Part shown: positions 1 to 8,496 of the stretch, piece by piece
How the letters are laid out: each line of letters begins with the position of its first letter
Position numbering within the stretch: the stretch's first letter is position 1
Assembly (NCBI GenBank): GCA_018402455.1
Contig: JAGYIG010000009.1
Coordinates: 43,204-107,203, forward strand
Source of the DNA: Opitutaceae bacterium
GTDB taxonomy: Bacteria; Verrucomicrobiota; Verrucomicrobiia; Opitutales; Opitutaceae
Length of the DNA: 64,000 nucleotides
Direction: 5' to 3'
Notes under the pieces: model-generated
Seen by the model: only the letters and a program-made list of their open reading frames with translations
Databases searched by the model: none
What the model was told of the DNA's origin: nothing
Made by a program: the position numbers and the translations under genes

Positions 1-113
1 CTGCGTCAACTCCGGCGGGCTCCTCACGTTCGGGGAGGGCATAGTGGGCAGCCGAGACCTTGCCGCCGGGGAGTGAAGCGGGCACTTGGATCGCCGTTTG
101 GTCGAGGGAGGGA

Positions 114-794
114 TTACTCCCGGAAGGAGCTGCCTAGCAGTTTTCGTGCATCTACGACGCTGTGGGAGCCGGTCCAGATACTCCAGAGCAGTTGAGCAAA
201 GCGGGCGTCGTCGATCTGCGACAGCGGCTGTCCGTTGAAATGGCTGACCAGACCGCCATGTGGGGTCCAGGTTAATTCGAAGCGGTCGCCCTCGCTCACG
301 TCGCCTCTGGCGAAGGGGGCGGCATAGGCCTCGGCGCTCGCTTGGATGGCATGCCACTCTGACTCGGTGGCGCGCGCGCGGAGGAGTTTAAGAAAATCCT
401 GCTGGATGCGCTGTCCGGAGATTTTGCGCTGGAAGACGAGGTGGACGGCACGGGGCGCATGGCTCTCGTGAACGGGCACGGCGACTTCGTAGGGCAGCTC
501 CAGGTAGTGCGCCATTTTATAGACGGAGAAGAAGAGGAATTTGCGCTCGACCTCGCCCGTTTTGTGCAGGCGGAGCGGGACTGCGGAGCTCCCGGCATTC
601 GGCAGCAGAATCGTGTCGGGATAAGCCGCCTGGGCTGTCGTCCCCAAGGAGAGAACCAGAGCAAAGAGACAAGCCTTCACGTGCGCAGCCAGGGAACCCG
701 AGCGCGGGGACGCAGCGGGTGGGGGATGGCGTTGAGAGGATGCTGTTTTCCCCCGCCGAGCAGCGTCGCCGAAGATTTGCCCCCTGTCTTTCAT
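114..794 (-). CDS. Secreted chalcone-isomerase-like protein
   Basis: The mature part (from about AAYPDTILLPNAG) resembles the chalcone isomerase-like fold seen in bacterial exported proteins: a KTGEVERKFLFFSVYKMAHYLE strand-turn region, then FQRKISGQRIQQDFL and a C-terminal helix. These bacterial relatives are not flavonoid enzymes, and lipid or fatty-acid binding has been suggested for the fold. A hydrophobic segment (VKACLFALVLSLGTTAQA) looks like a signal peptide with an AQA cleavage site. The start is ambiguous. ATG at 794 overlaps the upstream stop as ATGA, which suggests coupling, but it gives a long Arg-rich n-region. GTG at 680 would start directly at the signal peptide and give 188 residues. 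It lies immediately downstream of the two-domain acyltransferase, so a shared membrane-lipid role is possible but inferred. Confidence 0.6.
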   Translation of the reverse strand: MKDRGQIFGDAARRGKTASSQRHPPPAASPRSGSLAAHVKACLFALVLSLGTTAQAAYPDTILLPNAGSSAVPLRLHKTGEVERKFLFFSVYKMAHYLELPYEVAVPVHESHAPRAVHLVFQRKISGQRIQQDFLKLLRARATESEWHAIQASAEAYAAPFARGDVSEGDRFELTWTPHGGLVSHFNGQPLSQIDDARFAQLLWSIWTGSHSVVDARKLLGSSFRE

Positions 795-2587
795 TCCACG
801 CGGGAGAAACGCTTTTTGTACGCGGCCGGCATGGAGGGCAGATCGACGCGAAGGAGGCAGTAGAGGGCGTCCTGGAAACTGGACTCGACGTGATAGTTGA
901 TATACTTTGCGCCGAGTTGGCAGTAGTAGCGCATGAGTGGAGGGATGCCCCGTTGCTGGTCCTCGAGGTGGCGGATGACGGGCTCGAGTTTGGAGATGTT
1001 TTCCCCTGCGTAGGCTTCGGCTACGAGCCGGTGGTAGTGGGATTCGGGTCGGAACGGGTTGCGGGCTTCGATCCAACTGCGAATTTCCGCGGAGTCGGCG
1101 TATTCCCGGCGCAGGAACTCGACCAGCAGCGCTTGGCTGGCGGGGTGGAATTCGTTGGAAATCGTCACGGATCCGAACAGCGTGCGAATCCGTCGTTGTT
1201 CGCAGATGATCGCGAGTCCGGTCCAGAGCAGCGGAAGCACGCGATTGTCCCGCTGGTAATCGGGCAGCACGAAGGAACGGCTCAACTCAAGGCCCTCGCT
1301 AAAGTGCGTGTAGAAAGCCGGATCGATCCGAAAGATGTGATCGAGGTAAAGTCCGGTGGACCCGTGTTCATCCAGAATCGAACGCAGGATGCCCGTTCGG
1401 TAGGCTCCCGCGATGCCGTTGCGGCGATGATCCCATACGATCAACTGGTGGTAGTACTCATCTTCCGGCGAGAGATCGACGTCCTGGCCCACCCCTTGTC
1501 CGGCGGCGCGGAAAGTGACTTCGCGGGCGCGGCCCAAAAGTTCCAGCAGGTCGGGCGCTTCGCGGCCCTGAATGAAGAGCAGTTCGAGGTCATCCTTGCG
1601 ATAAAGCCTTTGGGCGGAGGTGAGGGGGGTGAGGGCCCCGGTCGCCGTGGAGCTATTGATCGGCGGCAACGGGGTTTTGGCCGCCCCATTCGCCTTCGCG
1701 GCGGGCCCGGAGAGGGCTTGTTTATCAGCGGCGAGGAAACAATGGGCGCGGAGTCGATCCCCCCCCTGAGGCAGGCTAGTCCAGCGGTTGACCTCATTGG
1801 GGGTCAATAGCGTGGCGAGCGAGAGTTGGAGTTCACGCGGCGGCGCATCAATCACTTCACGGCAGAGTCGGAGGCTGCGACGACGGACCTGTTGCAGCGG
1901 GATTTTCAGAAATTCCGGGCTGTTCTGACCGGGGATGTGCAGGCACGCGAGCGACGCACCCGTCCGGGCGGCCAATTTCAGCGCATGATCTGACCAGGAC
2001 TGGTCGACCACAGCCTGCAGCGATGCGTCGAAATGGGCGACCCGGCGACCGGGGAAGAGGCCCACGCAGCCACCGCTTTTGAGGAACGCCAAGGCATGCT
2101 TGAGCGCGCTGCGGTTGAGTCGCTGTGCGCCGTGGGTCAGCCCGAGGGCGTCGACTTCAATGCGATGAGGCTGCAGGGGGAGCACCGAGCGAAGAATGGC
2201 ATTGGCAAAGATCTTCCACCTGCCGGGGCGGAGTTGCGCCATTAAATCGATCAAGCACAGAGAATCGATCGCGCCGAACGGATGGTTGGCGACTAGGACC
2301 AATGGACCGTCGATCGACCGAAGCTCCGCTTGGTCTGCCGGAGAGAGCGACCAGCTGGTCTTGAGCTGGGCCAGCGCTTGTCGGCAGAAGGCCCCCGTTT
2401 CCGCACGGTCGCCACCACAGCGCTCGTAGATCTGGTTCAGCTCTGAGAAGCCGAGGCGCTTTTCTACGAGGCCCTGCACCGGACGATAGAGCGCTCGCAG
2501 CAGCGGATGAGGGAGCAAGGCCGACGAATCAAAGGGCTTGGCCCTGGGCTCGGCAAACACGGTTTCCGGAGAATGAGGGTCGGACAT
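791..2587 (-). CDS. Bifunctional OlsF-like acyltransferase (PlsC-like plus OlsB/GNAT-like domains)
   Basis: The protein has 598 residues and two domains. The N-terminal part (about 1-290) has the PlsC-like signature VLVANHPFGAIDS and a later GLFPGRRVAHF block, as in 1-acyl-glycerophosphate acyltransferases of the OlsA/hemolysin group. The C-terminal part (about 325-590) matches the OlsB-type N-acyltransferase/GNAT family, with LYLDHIFRIDPAF, ELSRSFVLPDYQR and FGSVTISNEF. This order is that of OlsF-type enzymes, which acylate ornithine twice to make ornithine lipids. Substrate is inferred from family, since some Bacteroidota relatives acylate glycine instead. The protein is expected at the cytoplasmic membrane face. 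Its stop overlaps the next start by ATGA. Confidence 0.75.
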   Translation of the reverse strand: MSDPHSPETVFAEPRAKPFDSSALLPHPLLRALYRPVQGLVEKRLGFSELNQIYERCGGDRAETGAFCRQALAQLKTSWSLSPADQAELRSIDGPLVLVANHPFGAIDSLCLIDLMAQLRPGRWKIFANAILRSVLPLQPHRIEVDALGLTHGAQRLNRSALKHALAFLKSGGCVGLFPGRRVAHFDASLQAVVDQSWSDHALKLAARTGASLACLHIPGQNSPEFLKIPLQQVRRRSLRLCREVIDAPPRELQLSLATLLTPNEVNRWTSLPQGGDRLRAHCFLAADKQALSGPAAKANGAAKTPLPPINSSTATGALTPLTSAQRLYRKDDLELLFIQGREAPDLLELLGRAREVTFRAAGQGVGQDVDLSPEDEYYHQLIVWDHRRNGIAGAYRTGILRSILDEHGSTGLYLDHIFRIDPAFYTHFSEGLELSRSFVLPDYQRDNRVLPLLWTGLAIICEQRRIRTLFGSVTISNEFHPASQALLVEFLRREYADSAEIRSWIEARNPFRPESHYHRLVAEAYAGENISKLEPVIRHLEDQQRGIPPLMRYYCQLGAKYINYHVESSFQDALYCLLRVDLPSMPAAYKKRFSRVE

Positions 2588-2647
2588 TGTGACGATCGGA
2601 TAAAGAAAACTGATGACTGAACTTTATGGGACGGTTGGGGGCACTCT

Positions 2648-3517
2648 TTATTCCTGCCGCCCGGAAATTACGTTCGTTTTGGGCGATGCCCGCCCCATGC
2701 AGAACAGTCCCAGCACGACCACGACCAGTCCGGCCTCGCATACGGGATCCCACTGACCGCTCTTTCCCTGGGCGACGGGGAGCAACAGGACGGGAAGGGC
2801 GATGTATCCCGCATCGTAGGCGGCAATGGTCGGCGTGGGCGGATGGTGTTTGCCATACGCCCATTGGGTCATCCCCAGGGCAGCGGCTGCTCCCATGAAG
2901 CTCAGGAGGAACAGCGCCCATCCCTGACTCGTCACCGGCAGGAAACCGGCAACGCCGCCGTCCGCTTGCGCGATGCCTTTCAGCAATGAGTCCAGCGCGA
3001 GAAATGCGCCACCAATGGCTCCCATGACCAAACCCGTCGGCAGCCAATCCACTTTTTCGCTGAGACGAACCGCCGGCCAAACCAAGAGACCCAACAGCAG
3101 AAGCGCCCCGATCAACCAACCGGGTTGGGTCGTCTCCATGGCGGCGATATCGGTCCGCCCAAAGCCCAGCACCAGGAGAACCGACCCCAGCACGAGTAAG
3201 GAGGCGCCGAGCACTTCCAGAAACCGCAGGGGATGATGCAGCTTCCATTTCGAAAAAAGAATCAATCCCAACAGTCCGCTCGCATACATGGACGTGTAGA
3301 GGACGGTCGGCCCGAAGCGATTGGCGGCAATCACCCAAAAAGGTGCCGAAAAATTGAGCACGAGACCGAGACCATAAAGGTGGCGATTCGCGACCGATCG
3401 GTCGCCCGCTTGTCGCCGGTAAATGGCCAGCTTGAGCAAGCCTTGAGAAAAATGGATGACACTTGAGCCGATCAGTCCGATGCCAAGTGCCAGATAATAC
3501 CCGGGGTCCACGGTCAC
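2648..3517 (-). CDS. Multi-pass membrane protein, DMT/EamA-like
   Basis: This is a 289-residue, almost entirely hydrophobic protein with about nine predicted membrane segments. Examples are LALGIGLIGSSVIHFSQGLL, TVLYTSMYASGLLGLILF, VLGASLLVLGSVLLVLGFG, WLIGALLLLGLLVWPAV and the final AGLVVVVLGLFCMGRA. Length and layout fit the drug/metabolite transporter superfamily (EamA- or NIPA-like), but no substrate motif is recognisable. It lies 60 bases upstream of the acyltransferase on the same strand, so cotranscription is possible. The product is a transporter by fold only, and the substrate is unknown. Confidence 0.6.
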   Translation of the reverse strand: MTVDPGYYLALGIGLIGSSVIHFSQGLLKLAIYRRQAGDRSVANRHLYGLGLVLNFSAPFWVIAANRFGPTVLYTSMYASGLLGLILFSKWKLHHPLRFLEVLGASLLVLGSVLLVLGFGRTDIAAMETTQPGWLIGALLLLGLLVWPAVRLSEKVDWLPTGLVMGAIGGAFLALDSLLKGIAQADGGVAGFLPVTSQGWALFLLSFMGAAAALGMTQWAYGKHHPPTPTIAAYDAGYIALPVLLLPVAQGKSGQWDPVCEAGLVVVVLGLFCMGRASPKTNVISGRQE

Positions 3518-3697
3518 CTACTTGCCCCATACCGCCATCGATTGCGACGTTTCATCCTGATCTGGACGGAGGAACACCCTCCCGCCACCGGCCCGAGCCG
3601 GATACGAACCGATCGGAAATTACATTTCAGCGACGCGGCGGGAGGGGGCTGTCTCAAGCTAGGACTATGCCTTTCATCCGTGCATATGATCGCTTGA

Positions 3698-3909
3698 ATC
3701 CTAAAAGCCGCCCTGCGCAAACTCACCCAACTCGAAGCAGCCTCATCACTCGATGAACTACGGTTCCCCTCCCCCCAGGGAACCGGCTCGAAGCACTCAA
3801 AGGTGATCGGGCCGGACAGCACAGTATCCGCGTCAACGACCAATTCTGGGTGTGTTTTCGTTGGGAAGGGCAGAATGCACCCAACGTAGAAATCACCGAC
3901 TATCACTGA
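3698..3909 (+). pseudogene. higB: Frameshifted HigB-type toxin remnant
   Basis: Two adjacent reading frames together give the C-terminal two thirds of a HigB/RelE-fold mRNA interferase. The first frame (from 3698) reads KAALRKLTQLEAASSLDELR. The second frame reads NRLEALKGDRAGQ and then WVCFRWEG, ending EITDYH* at 3909. The two halves join at the C-rich run 3766-3776, needing a net one-base-missing (or two-base-extra) shift. The first frame also meets a TGA at 3695, and no clean N-terminus is visible upstream (3518-3697 holds no other gene). HigB proteins are normally about 90 residues, so at least two lesions separate this copy from a working toxin. A sequencing error in the homopolymer could explain the frameshift but not the upstream TGA. 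Confidence 0.7.
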
Positions 3910-3911
3910 CC

Positions 3912-4208
3912 ATGAAAAAGCACCTCAACATTCCCCCGGGGGAACTTATCCGCGAGGAGTTTCTGAGGCCACTGGGCATCACGCCTTACCGCCTCGCCAA
4001 GGATACGAATCTGCCCTACCAACGCGTGAATCAGATCGTCAACGAGAAGCGAGGCATTACCGCCGAAACCGATCTCCACTTCTGCGCTTATTTTGGGCAA
4101 AATCCCGGATACTGGTTACGGGTGCAGCTTGCCTTTGATCTTCGCGAGGCGATCAACACGGTTCGCGCGAAAATCAAAGCCGCAGTTCATCCGCGGCAAG
4201 CAGCCTGA
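3912..4208 (+). CDS. higA: HigA-family antitoxin, XRE-type HTH
   Basis: The protein has 98 residues. The start MKKHLNIPPGELIREEFL at 3912 is typical of HigA antitoxins and lies two bases after the HigB remnant stop. The HTH core is ITPYRLAKDTNLPYQRVNQIVNEKRGI, followed by the HigA-specific GQNPGYWLRVQLAFDLREA helix. In this family the antitoxin binds HigB and represses its own operon. Here the toxin reading frame is broken while the antitoxin is intact, so the gene may persist as a lone regulator or as anti-addiction protection. That role is inferred. An in-frame upstream extension (from 3852) lies inside the toxin sequence and is not preferred. Confidence 0.85.
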   Translation: MKKHLNIPPGELIREEFLRPLGITPYRLAKDTNLPYQRVNQIVNEKRGITAETDLHFCAYFGQNPGYWLRVQLAFDLREAINTVRAKIKAAVHPRQAA

Positions 4209-4338
4209 GAACGAAAAGCGGCGCATTCCCAACCACTGACATCGACTCATACGCACTCAAAGGCCGTCGGTAGGAAATTCCTCTGCAGCGAAGCGCTGGG
4301 GGTGAAGCGAGGGGTGTAAAAGCGATTGACCGGTGGCC

Positions 4339-4368
4339 GGGAACGCCGAGCCCAAGCCCGGCGTTCCC
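4339..4368. terminator. Hairpin between convergent genes
   Basis: A perfect 10-base inverted repeat, GGGAACGCCG and CGGCGTTCCC, has a 10-base loop. It sits between the stop of the antitoxin (plus, 4208) and the stop of the TonB receptor (minus, 4384). Neither side has a clear U-tract, so a bidirectional terminator role is plausible but not secure. Confidence 0.4.
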
Positions 4369-4383
4369 AGATCGGTTGATTAA

Positions 4384-6573
4384 CTAGAAACTCATCCGCA
4401 CGCTCAGGGTCACGTTGCGGCCGGGCAGGGGAGCAACGTCCTTAAGAAACGACGTGTGGAGGCGGGCTTCGCTGTCGGTGAGGTTTGACCCGCGTAACAG
4501 CAGATCCCATGTCGTGCCCCCGGTGACCCAGCGGTAGCCCGCGTAGGCTGACCAGAGTTCATGGGCATCGGTGGGCAGTTCCGCCGGAGCGAGGTCATCC
4601 TGACCTTCGACGAAAATGATCTCCGTGCCAAGGTGCCAGGAGTCGTGTTCCCAGGCCGCACCGGCCCGCCAGCGCCACGGGGGGATCCGGGGAAGGAAGG
4701 TGTTGTCGGTCCGGTTCTCGGCATGGACAAAATCGAAACCGAACGTGAGATCGACGTGACCATGATCGGTTTCCATCAGGTGCAGCATACCGTTGGCTTC
4801 GACGCCGTAGAAACGGGCGTCCCGCTGGGTGAATTCATAGACGGGCAGTTCGTCTTCCTCGGTCCCGGTGGGATTTTCGTAGATGTAGCCGTCGAAGTCA
4901 TTGGCGAACGCCGTGATGACGCCGCTGAAGAAACTGCCGCTCTTGCGCAGGCTCAGGTCGAGACCGCGAGATTGTTCATGCTGCAAGTTGGGATCCCCGA
5001 TTTCGTAAGCGTTGGTGCCAATGTGGGGGCCATCGGCGAACAACTCCTGGGCAATCGGCACCCGCTCGGTCAGCGAGAGGGAGGTGGCAAAGCTCCAGTC
5101 TTCGGAAAGGGTGTGCACGTTGCCGAATGACAAAGCCCAACCCGTGCTGTCATCATCGCGGCCGGTGCCGTCGGTCACGGCAATCGACTGGGCGTCCATG
5201 CGAGCCCCCACCTGCCAGATGTTGGCTCCCCGCTCGAGCTCTTCAAATATCATGAGGGAAAACACCTCCGTTTCGGTGGGCGGCACGAAGGCTTCGGCCC
5301 CGACGGCATCGAAGTCGGAATGACTCCATTCAACGCCGATGGCTCCCTGCCATTCGCCCCAGGGCTGGTGCAAGGCGTCGACCCGAATGTCGAAGCCCTC
5401 GTTGGTGAACACCGTGCCGATCTCATCTCCTTCCAGTTCCGTGTGCTGGTAGTCCGCCCAAGCGGCGTGCCAGCGCAGGGTTTGCACTCCCGAGAAGGGC
5501 TCACGCACCTCGCCCTGTAGCTCAAAGCGGCGTTGTTCGAGATCGATGGACACCAGTTCCTCTTCTCCCTCTTCGTGACCATGTTCTTCGTCCTCGTCGT
5601 CGTGGTGCGCTTCCTCTTCGTCATCATGGTGCTCCTCGTCCTCGTCATGGCCATGCTCGTGGCTGTGCGCTCCGGGGGGGATGCCATAGCGGGAGTCGAA
5701 CATGCTGAAAGAGGCTCCGATGTAGCCGGATTCCCCAATCCAGCTCAGGCCGAAAGCACCACCCTGATTTTTCACAAAGGAGTTGGGCAGGGTGCCGAAG
5801 GCTTCCTCCTCCTCTTCATGCTCATCGTGATGCTCCTCGTCATCGTGATGCTCCTCGTCGTCATGATGCTCCTCGTCGTCATGATGCTCCTCGGCTTCCT
5901 CCAGGCGGCGCTGATATTTGCTTTCCGCGAAGCCGGGGATTTCGATGTCATCGGTCTCGCGGGCAAAGGCGTCCACGTGCCAAGCCAGATTCCCGGCCGC
6001 GCCCTCCAGGACGAGTCCGCCGGAGAGTTCATCGTCGGTCTGGCCCGCCCGCCCTTCGATGCGGCCCTGCACGCCCTCCGGGGGCAGGGTTTGGTGAATG
6101 CGATGGGTGACGACATTGACCGCCCCGCCGATGGCTGAGCCTCCTTGGAGCAGGGCGGCGGGACCGCGCGTGATTTCAACCCGTTCGATGAGCAGCGGGT
6201 CGAGGGAGACGGCGTGGTCGGGACTTACGGTCGAGGCATCGATCATGTCGGAACCGTTTTGCAACACGGCCACCCGGGGCCCGGCGAGTCCCCGGATGAC
6301 AGGGCGGCCGGCCCCGGGGCCGAAGTAGGTCGAGCTCACCCCGGGTTCCTGGGAAACGAGCTCGCCGAGGTTAAGGCCCTGACGCTGGTCGAGGGCCGGT
6401 CCGCCCAGTACGGAGGTGGGCTGGGCGATTTCACTCGAGCTGCGAGCGTAGGGATGGGTGCTGACCTCAAATTCATCGAGGTGTAGGCGGGCTGCCTCAG
6501 GGACAGCCGGCGTGGATTGGGCGGCGGCCGTGACCGCGAGCCCGAGGGAAAGAATGAGGGGAAATGGTTTCAT
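4384..6573 (-). CDS. TonB-dependent receptor, ZnuD-like, with His/Asp/Glu-rich loops
   Basis: This is a 729-residue outer-membrane receptor. A signal peptide (residues 1-19, ending AAAQS) is followed by a plug domain with PVIRGLAGPRVAVLQNG and RVEITRGPAALLQGGSAIGGAVNVV (about 50-160). A 22-strand-type barrel follows and ends in NVTLSVRMSF with terminal Phe, the BAM recognition pattern. Two loops are extremely rich in His, Asp and Glu: residues 229-257 (EEHHDD units) and 303-340. Histidine-rich loops of this kind are known from zinc receptors such as ZnuD, so Zn(II) import is the best guess. Another divalent metal is possible. It lies next to the copper block on the same strand. Confidence 0.85.
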   Translation of the reverse strand: MKPFPLILSLGLAVTAAAQSTPAVPEAARLHLDEFEVSTHPYARSSSEIAQPTSVLGGPALDQRQGLNLGELVSQEPGVSSTYFGPGAGRPVIRGLAGPRVAVLQNGSDMIDASTVSPDHAVSLDPLLIERVEITRGPAALLQGGSAIGGAVNVVTHRIHQTLPPEGVQGRIEGRAGQTDDELSGGLVLEGAAGNLAWHVDAFARETDDIEIPGFAESKYQRRLEEAEEHHDDEEHHDDEEHHDDEEHHDEHEEEEEAFGTLPNSFVKNQGGAFGLSWIGESGYIGASFSMFDSRYGIPPGAHSHEHGHDEDEEHHDDEEEAHHDDEDEEHGHEEGEEELVSIDLEQRRFELQGEVREPFSGVQTLRWHAAWADYQHTELEGDEIGTVFTNEGFDIRVDALHQPWGEWQGAIGVEWSHSDFDAVGAEAFVPPTETEVFSLMIFEELERGANIWQVGARMDAQSIAVTDGTGRDDDSTGWALSFGNVHTLSEDWSFATSLSLTERVPIAQELFADGPHIGTNAYEIGDPNLQHEQSRGLDLSLRKSGSFFSGVITAFANDFDGYIYENPTGTEEDELPVYEFTQRDARFYGVEANGMLHLMETDHGHVDLTFGFDFVHAENRTDNTFLPRIPPWRWRAGAAWEHDSWHLGTEIIFVEGQDDLAPAELPTDAHELWSAYAGYRWVTGGTTWDLLLRGSNLTDSEARLHTSFLKDVAPLPGRNVTLSVRMSF
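5803..5889. repeat. 18-base in-frame tandem repeat in receptor loop
   Basis: The unit tgctcctcgtcgtcatga (18 bases, plus-strand reading) occurs about three and a half to four times with few changes. It encodes repeated EEHHDD blocks of the ZnuD-like receptor. Because the unit is a multiple of three, slipped-strand copy changes would alter loop length without a frameshift. Confidence 0.75.
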
Positions 6574-6691
6574 GTCAGGTGATAGGAGGGCCGCGAGCGC
6601 AATGGGCCCGGGCAGCGAAATCAGGAATGAGCGCGCGCACGTGACCGTAACCCCGTGGGTTCGGTCGGCGGCTCAGGGGGAGGGGTTCTGA

Positions 6692-7033
6692 TTATCCTAT
6701 CGGCGGAGCTCTGCCCGGCGGTCGCAACCACGAGGCAGGTTCCGGATGAAACGGGGTGGCGAGCTCGTGCTCCGACCCGATCCGCTCGACGGGAGCATGG
6801 ATGCTCACGTCGGGGGTATCGATCAGGACGCCGTCATTGAAGACCTCCACCACACAGTGGTGATCGGTCTCGGCGGCGTCGTGATGCAGGTGGGCGTGGG
6901 CGGCCGGCGCATAGTGCAGCGCACCAATCCAAATCACGCTTCCCGCCAATACCGCGCCCAGCAGCGCGAGGCGCTGACGAAACCGGTTGGCTTGGAAAAG
7001 GGCGATCATGGCGGGGACAGGAATCCGTCGCAT
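6692..7033 (-). CDS. Small membrane-anchored His-containing protein
   Basis: The protein has 113 residues when started at MRRIPVPAMIALF. That start lies 11 bases below the propeller gene's stop; a later ATG at 7009 is an alternative. One hydrophobic segment (LALLGAVLAGSVIWIGALHYAPAAHA) is followed by HLHHDAAETDHH and a Pro/Arg tail (LRPPGRAPPIG). Short proteins with one N-terminal membrane helix, metal-binding residues and a Pro-Arg-Pro C-terminus (DUF2946-like) are often found beside TonB copper receptors. Membership here is a resemblance, not a secure assignment. Position between the copper block and the ZnuD-like receptor suggests a metal-uptake accessory role. Confidence 0.5.
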   Translation of the reverse strand: MRRIPVPAMIALFQANRFRQRLALLGAVLAGSVIWIGALHYAPAAHAHLHHDAAETDHHCVVEVFNDGVLIDTPDVSIHAPVERIGSEHELATPFHPEPASWLRPPGRAPPIG

Positions 7034-7044
7034 CGGTCCGGATG

Positions 7045-8496
7045 TCAATCCCCCCCGGACACAATTCGGATGCTGAACAGCCACCACTGCTGGTCGTCCC
7101 GGCGCTCCATGCGCGCGGTGATTTCCTGACCGGGTCGCACGGCTGCCAGCACGCGGGGATCGACTGGGAAAGCCATCGTCATGGCCATCATCACTCCCGG
7201 CACCTCCTCGTGTTCAATCAACAGGGCATTCTGGTCGGGCAGCAGGGAAACGATTCGACCCCGGAATGCGTGCCCGCGGGCAGCGGCCTCGGCCGGACTG
7301 CAACCACAGTCATCGATGGTGGGCTCGCCATCGGAGGGCAGGGTGACGATCTCGGTGACGACGCGGCCGTCTCGCTGCAGCACCATCAACAGTTGCGCGG
7401 CTTGGTCGGAGCGGTTGTTCAGCACCCTCAACTGCACGCCGCCGTGGGACGGACCGTTGAGTCGGAAAACCGCGCCCAAGGTGCCCTCGCGGTGCAGGGC
7501 CCGCAGGGCGAGGCCGCCACCGGTTTCTAGCCACGAAATCCAATGGGTGCCATCCCGTAACACCACGACGTTGGGTGACCCGAGTGCCGTTTGCGCCGGA
7601 TCGTCGATGCGCGTGACAGTGCTCCAACTGCGTCCGAGATTGGGGGAGCGCGCGACCCATACTCGAGGGGTCACGTCGGCCGCGGTGAACCAGGCGGCCG
7701 CGACGTTGCCGCTGCGACGACTCAGGTGGGGTCCGTTCACCGGACAGCCCTCGATGACCCAACCGTCGGCCAAGGGTGGGTTCATGGGTGTCCAGGTGCC
7801 GCGACTGTAGGTCTGATAGGCGATGTCGCGAATTTCCTCTTCACTGCGATCCCGATAGGCGGTGAGCACCGCCCCGTTGGGCAACACCAGGGGACTGATC
7901 GGACAGCAATCGCACACCCGATCGTCCACCAAGGTGTCGGGTTCCTCGTCCCCGATCACGCGGCTGCGCAGTTGAGTCGCCGTCGGATCCCTCCCGTCCA
8001 GCCACAGGGCAAGCCAGGAGCCGTTGAGCAACGGCGCGAGTTGCACAAACTCCTGCCGGGAACTCTCGGTGGTGAGCCGCTGGGGCGCCGACCACGATTG
8101 TCCCTGATCGGCGGAGGTGCTCACCAGGGCGTGATAGCTTTGGTCCGCGTTTTGCGCATACCAAGCGGCGGCCAGACGCCCCCGCAGGCCGGCCGCAATG
8201 ATGGGCGGGTCCATGGCACTGATAAACCAGTCCGGGCCGGAGGCGACGGTGGTGGGTTCGGTCCAACGGTCGGATGTGCGATCGAACCGGGAGATGCGGA
8301 GCGCCATCGACCGGCTTTCCGCGGGCTCGGTCCATGAGACGAACAGGCTGCCGTCGATGGCCGCGGCCACGGAGGGGGTGGCGGACCCCTCCGCAGCGGC
8401 CAGGGGCAGCTCCTCCACCGCGAACTCCGTGGCGGACAGCGACCCGGCGGTCGCGGTCAGCAGGGTGAGTCCCAGGAGTGCGGTGGCGGAGGTCAT
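7045..8496 (-). CDS. Secreted BNR beta-propeller fused to a CusF-like copper-binding domain
   Basis: The protein has 483 residues. The ATG at 8496 overlaps the upstream stop as ATGA, and a signal peptide (MTSATALLGLTLLTATAG) follows directly. Residues about 25-385 carry sialidase/BNR-type repeats (VSWTEPAES, STSADQGQSWSAP, ARSPNLGRSWS), so annotation as exo-alpha-sialidase is likely but probably misleading. The motif VCDCCPISP and a late DDCGCSP supply clustered cysteines. Residues about 405-483 (GRIVSLLPDQNALLIEHEE, then MMAMTMAFPVDP) match the CusF-type copper-binding fold with its Met-rich loop. A periplasmic Cu-handling role is inferred from this fusion and from the neighbouring copper receptor. 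Confidence 0.75.
   Translation of the reverse strand: MTSATALLGLTLLTATAGSLSATEFAVEELPLAAAEGSATPSVAAAIDGSLFVSWTEPAESRSMALRISRFDRTSDRWTEPTTVASGPDWFISAMDPPIIAAGLRGRLAAAWYAQNADQSYHALVSTSADQGQSWSAPQRLTTESSRQEFVQLAPLLNGSWLALWLDGRDPTATQLRSRVIGDEEPDTLVDDRVCDCCPISPLVLPNGAVLTAYRDRSEEEIRDIAYQTYSRGTWTPMNPPLADGWVIEGCPVNGPHLSRRSGNVAAAWFTAADVTPRVWVARSPNLGRSWSTVTRIDDPAQTALGSPNVVVLRDGTHWISWLETGGGLALRALHREGTLGAVFRLNGPSHGGVQLRVLNNRSDQAAQLLMVLQRDGRVVTEIVTLPSDGEPTIDDCGCSPAEAAARGHAFRGRIVSLLPDQNALLIEHEEVPGVMMAMTMAFPVDPRVLAAVRPGQEITARMERRDDQQWWLFSIRIVSGGD

Noticed and set aside
1..113. Minus-strand frame open to the left edge (NPSLDQTAIQVPASLPGGKV) that reads somewhat like protein
   Set aside because: No start codon or family match can be seen in 113 bases, so it is not listed as a gene.
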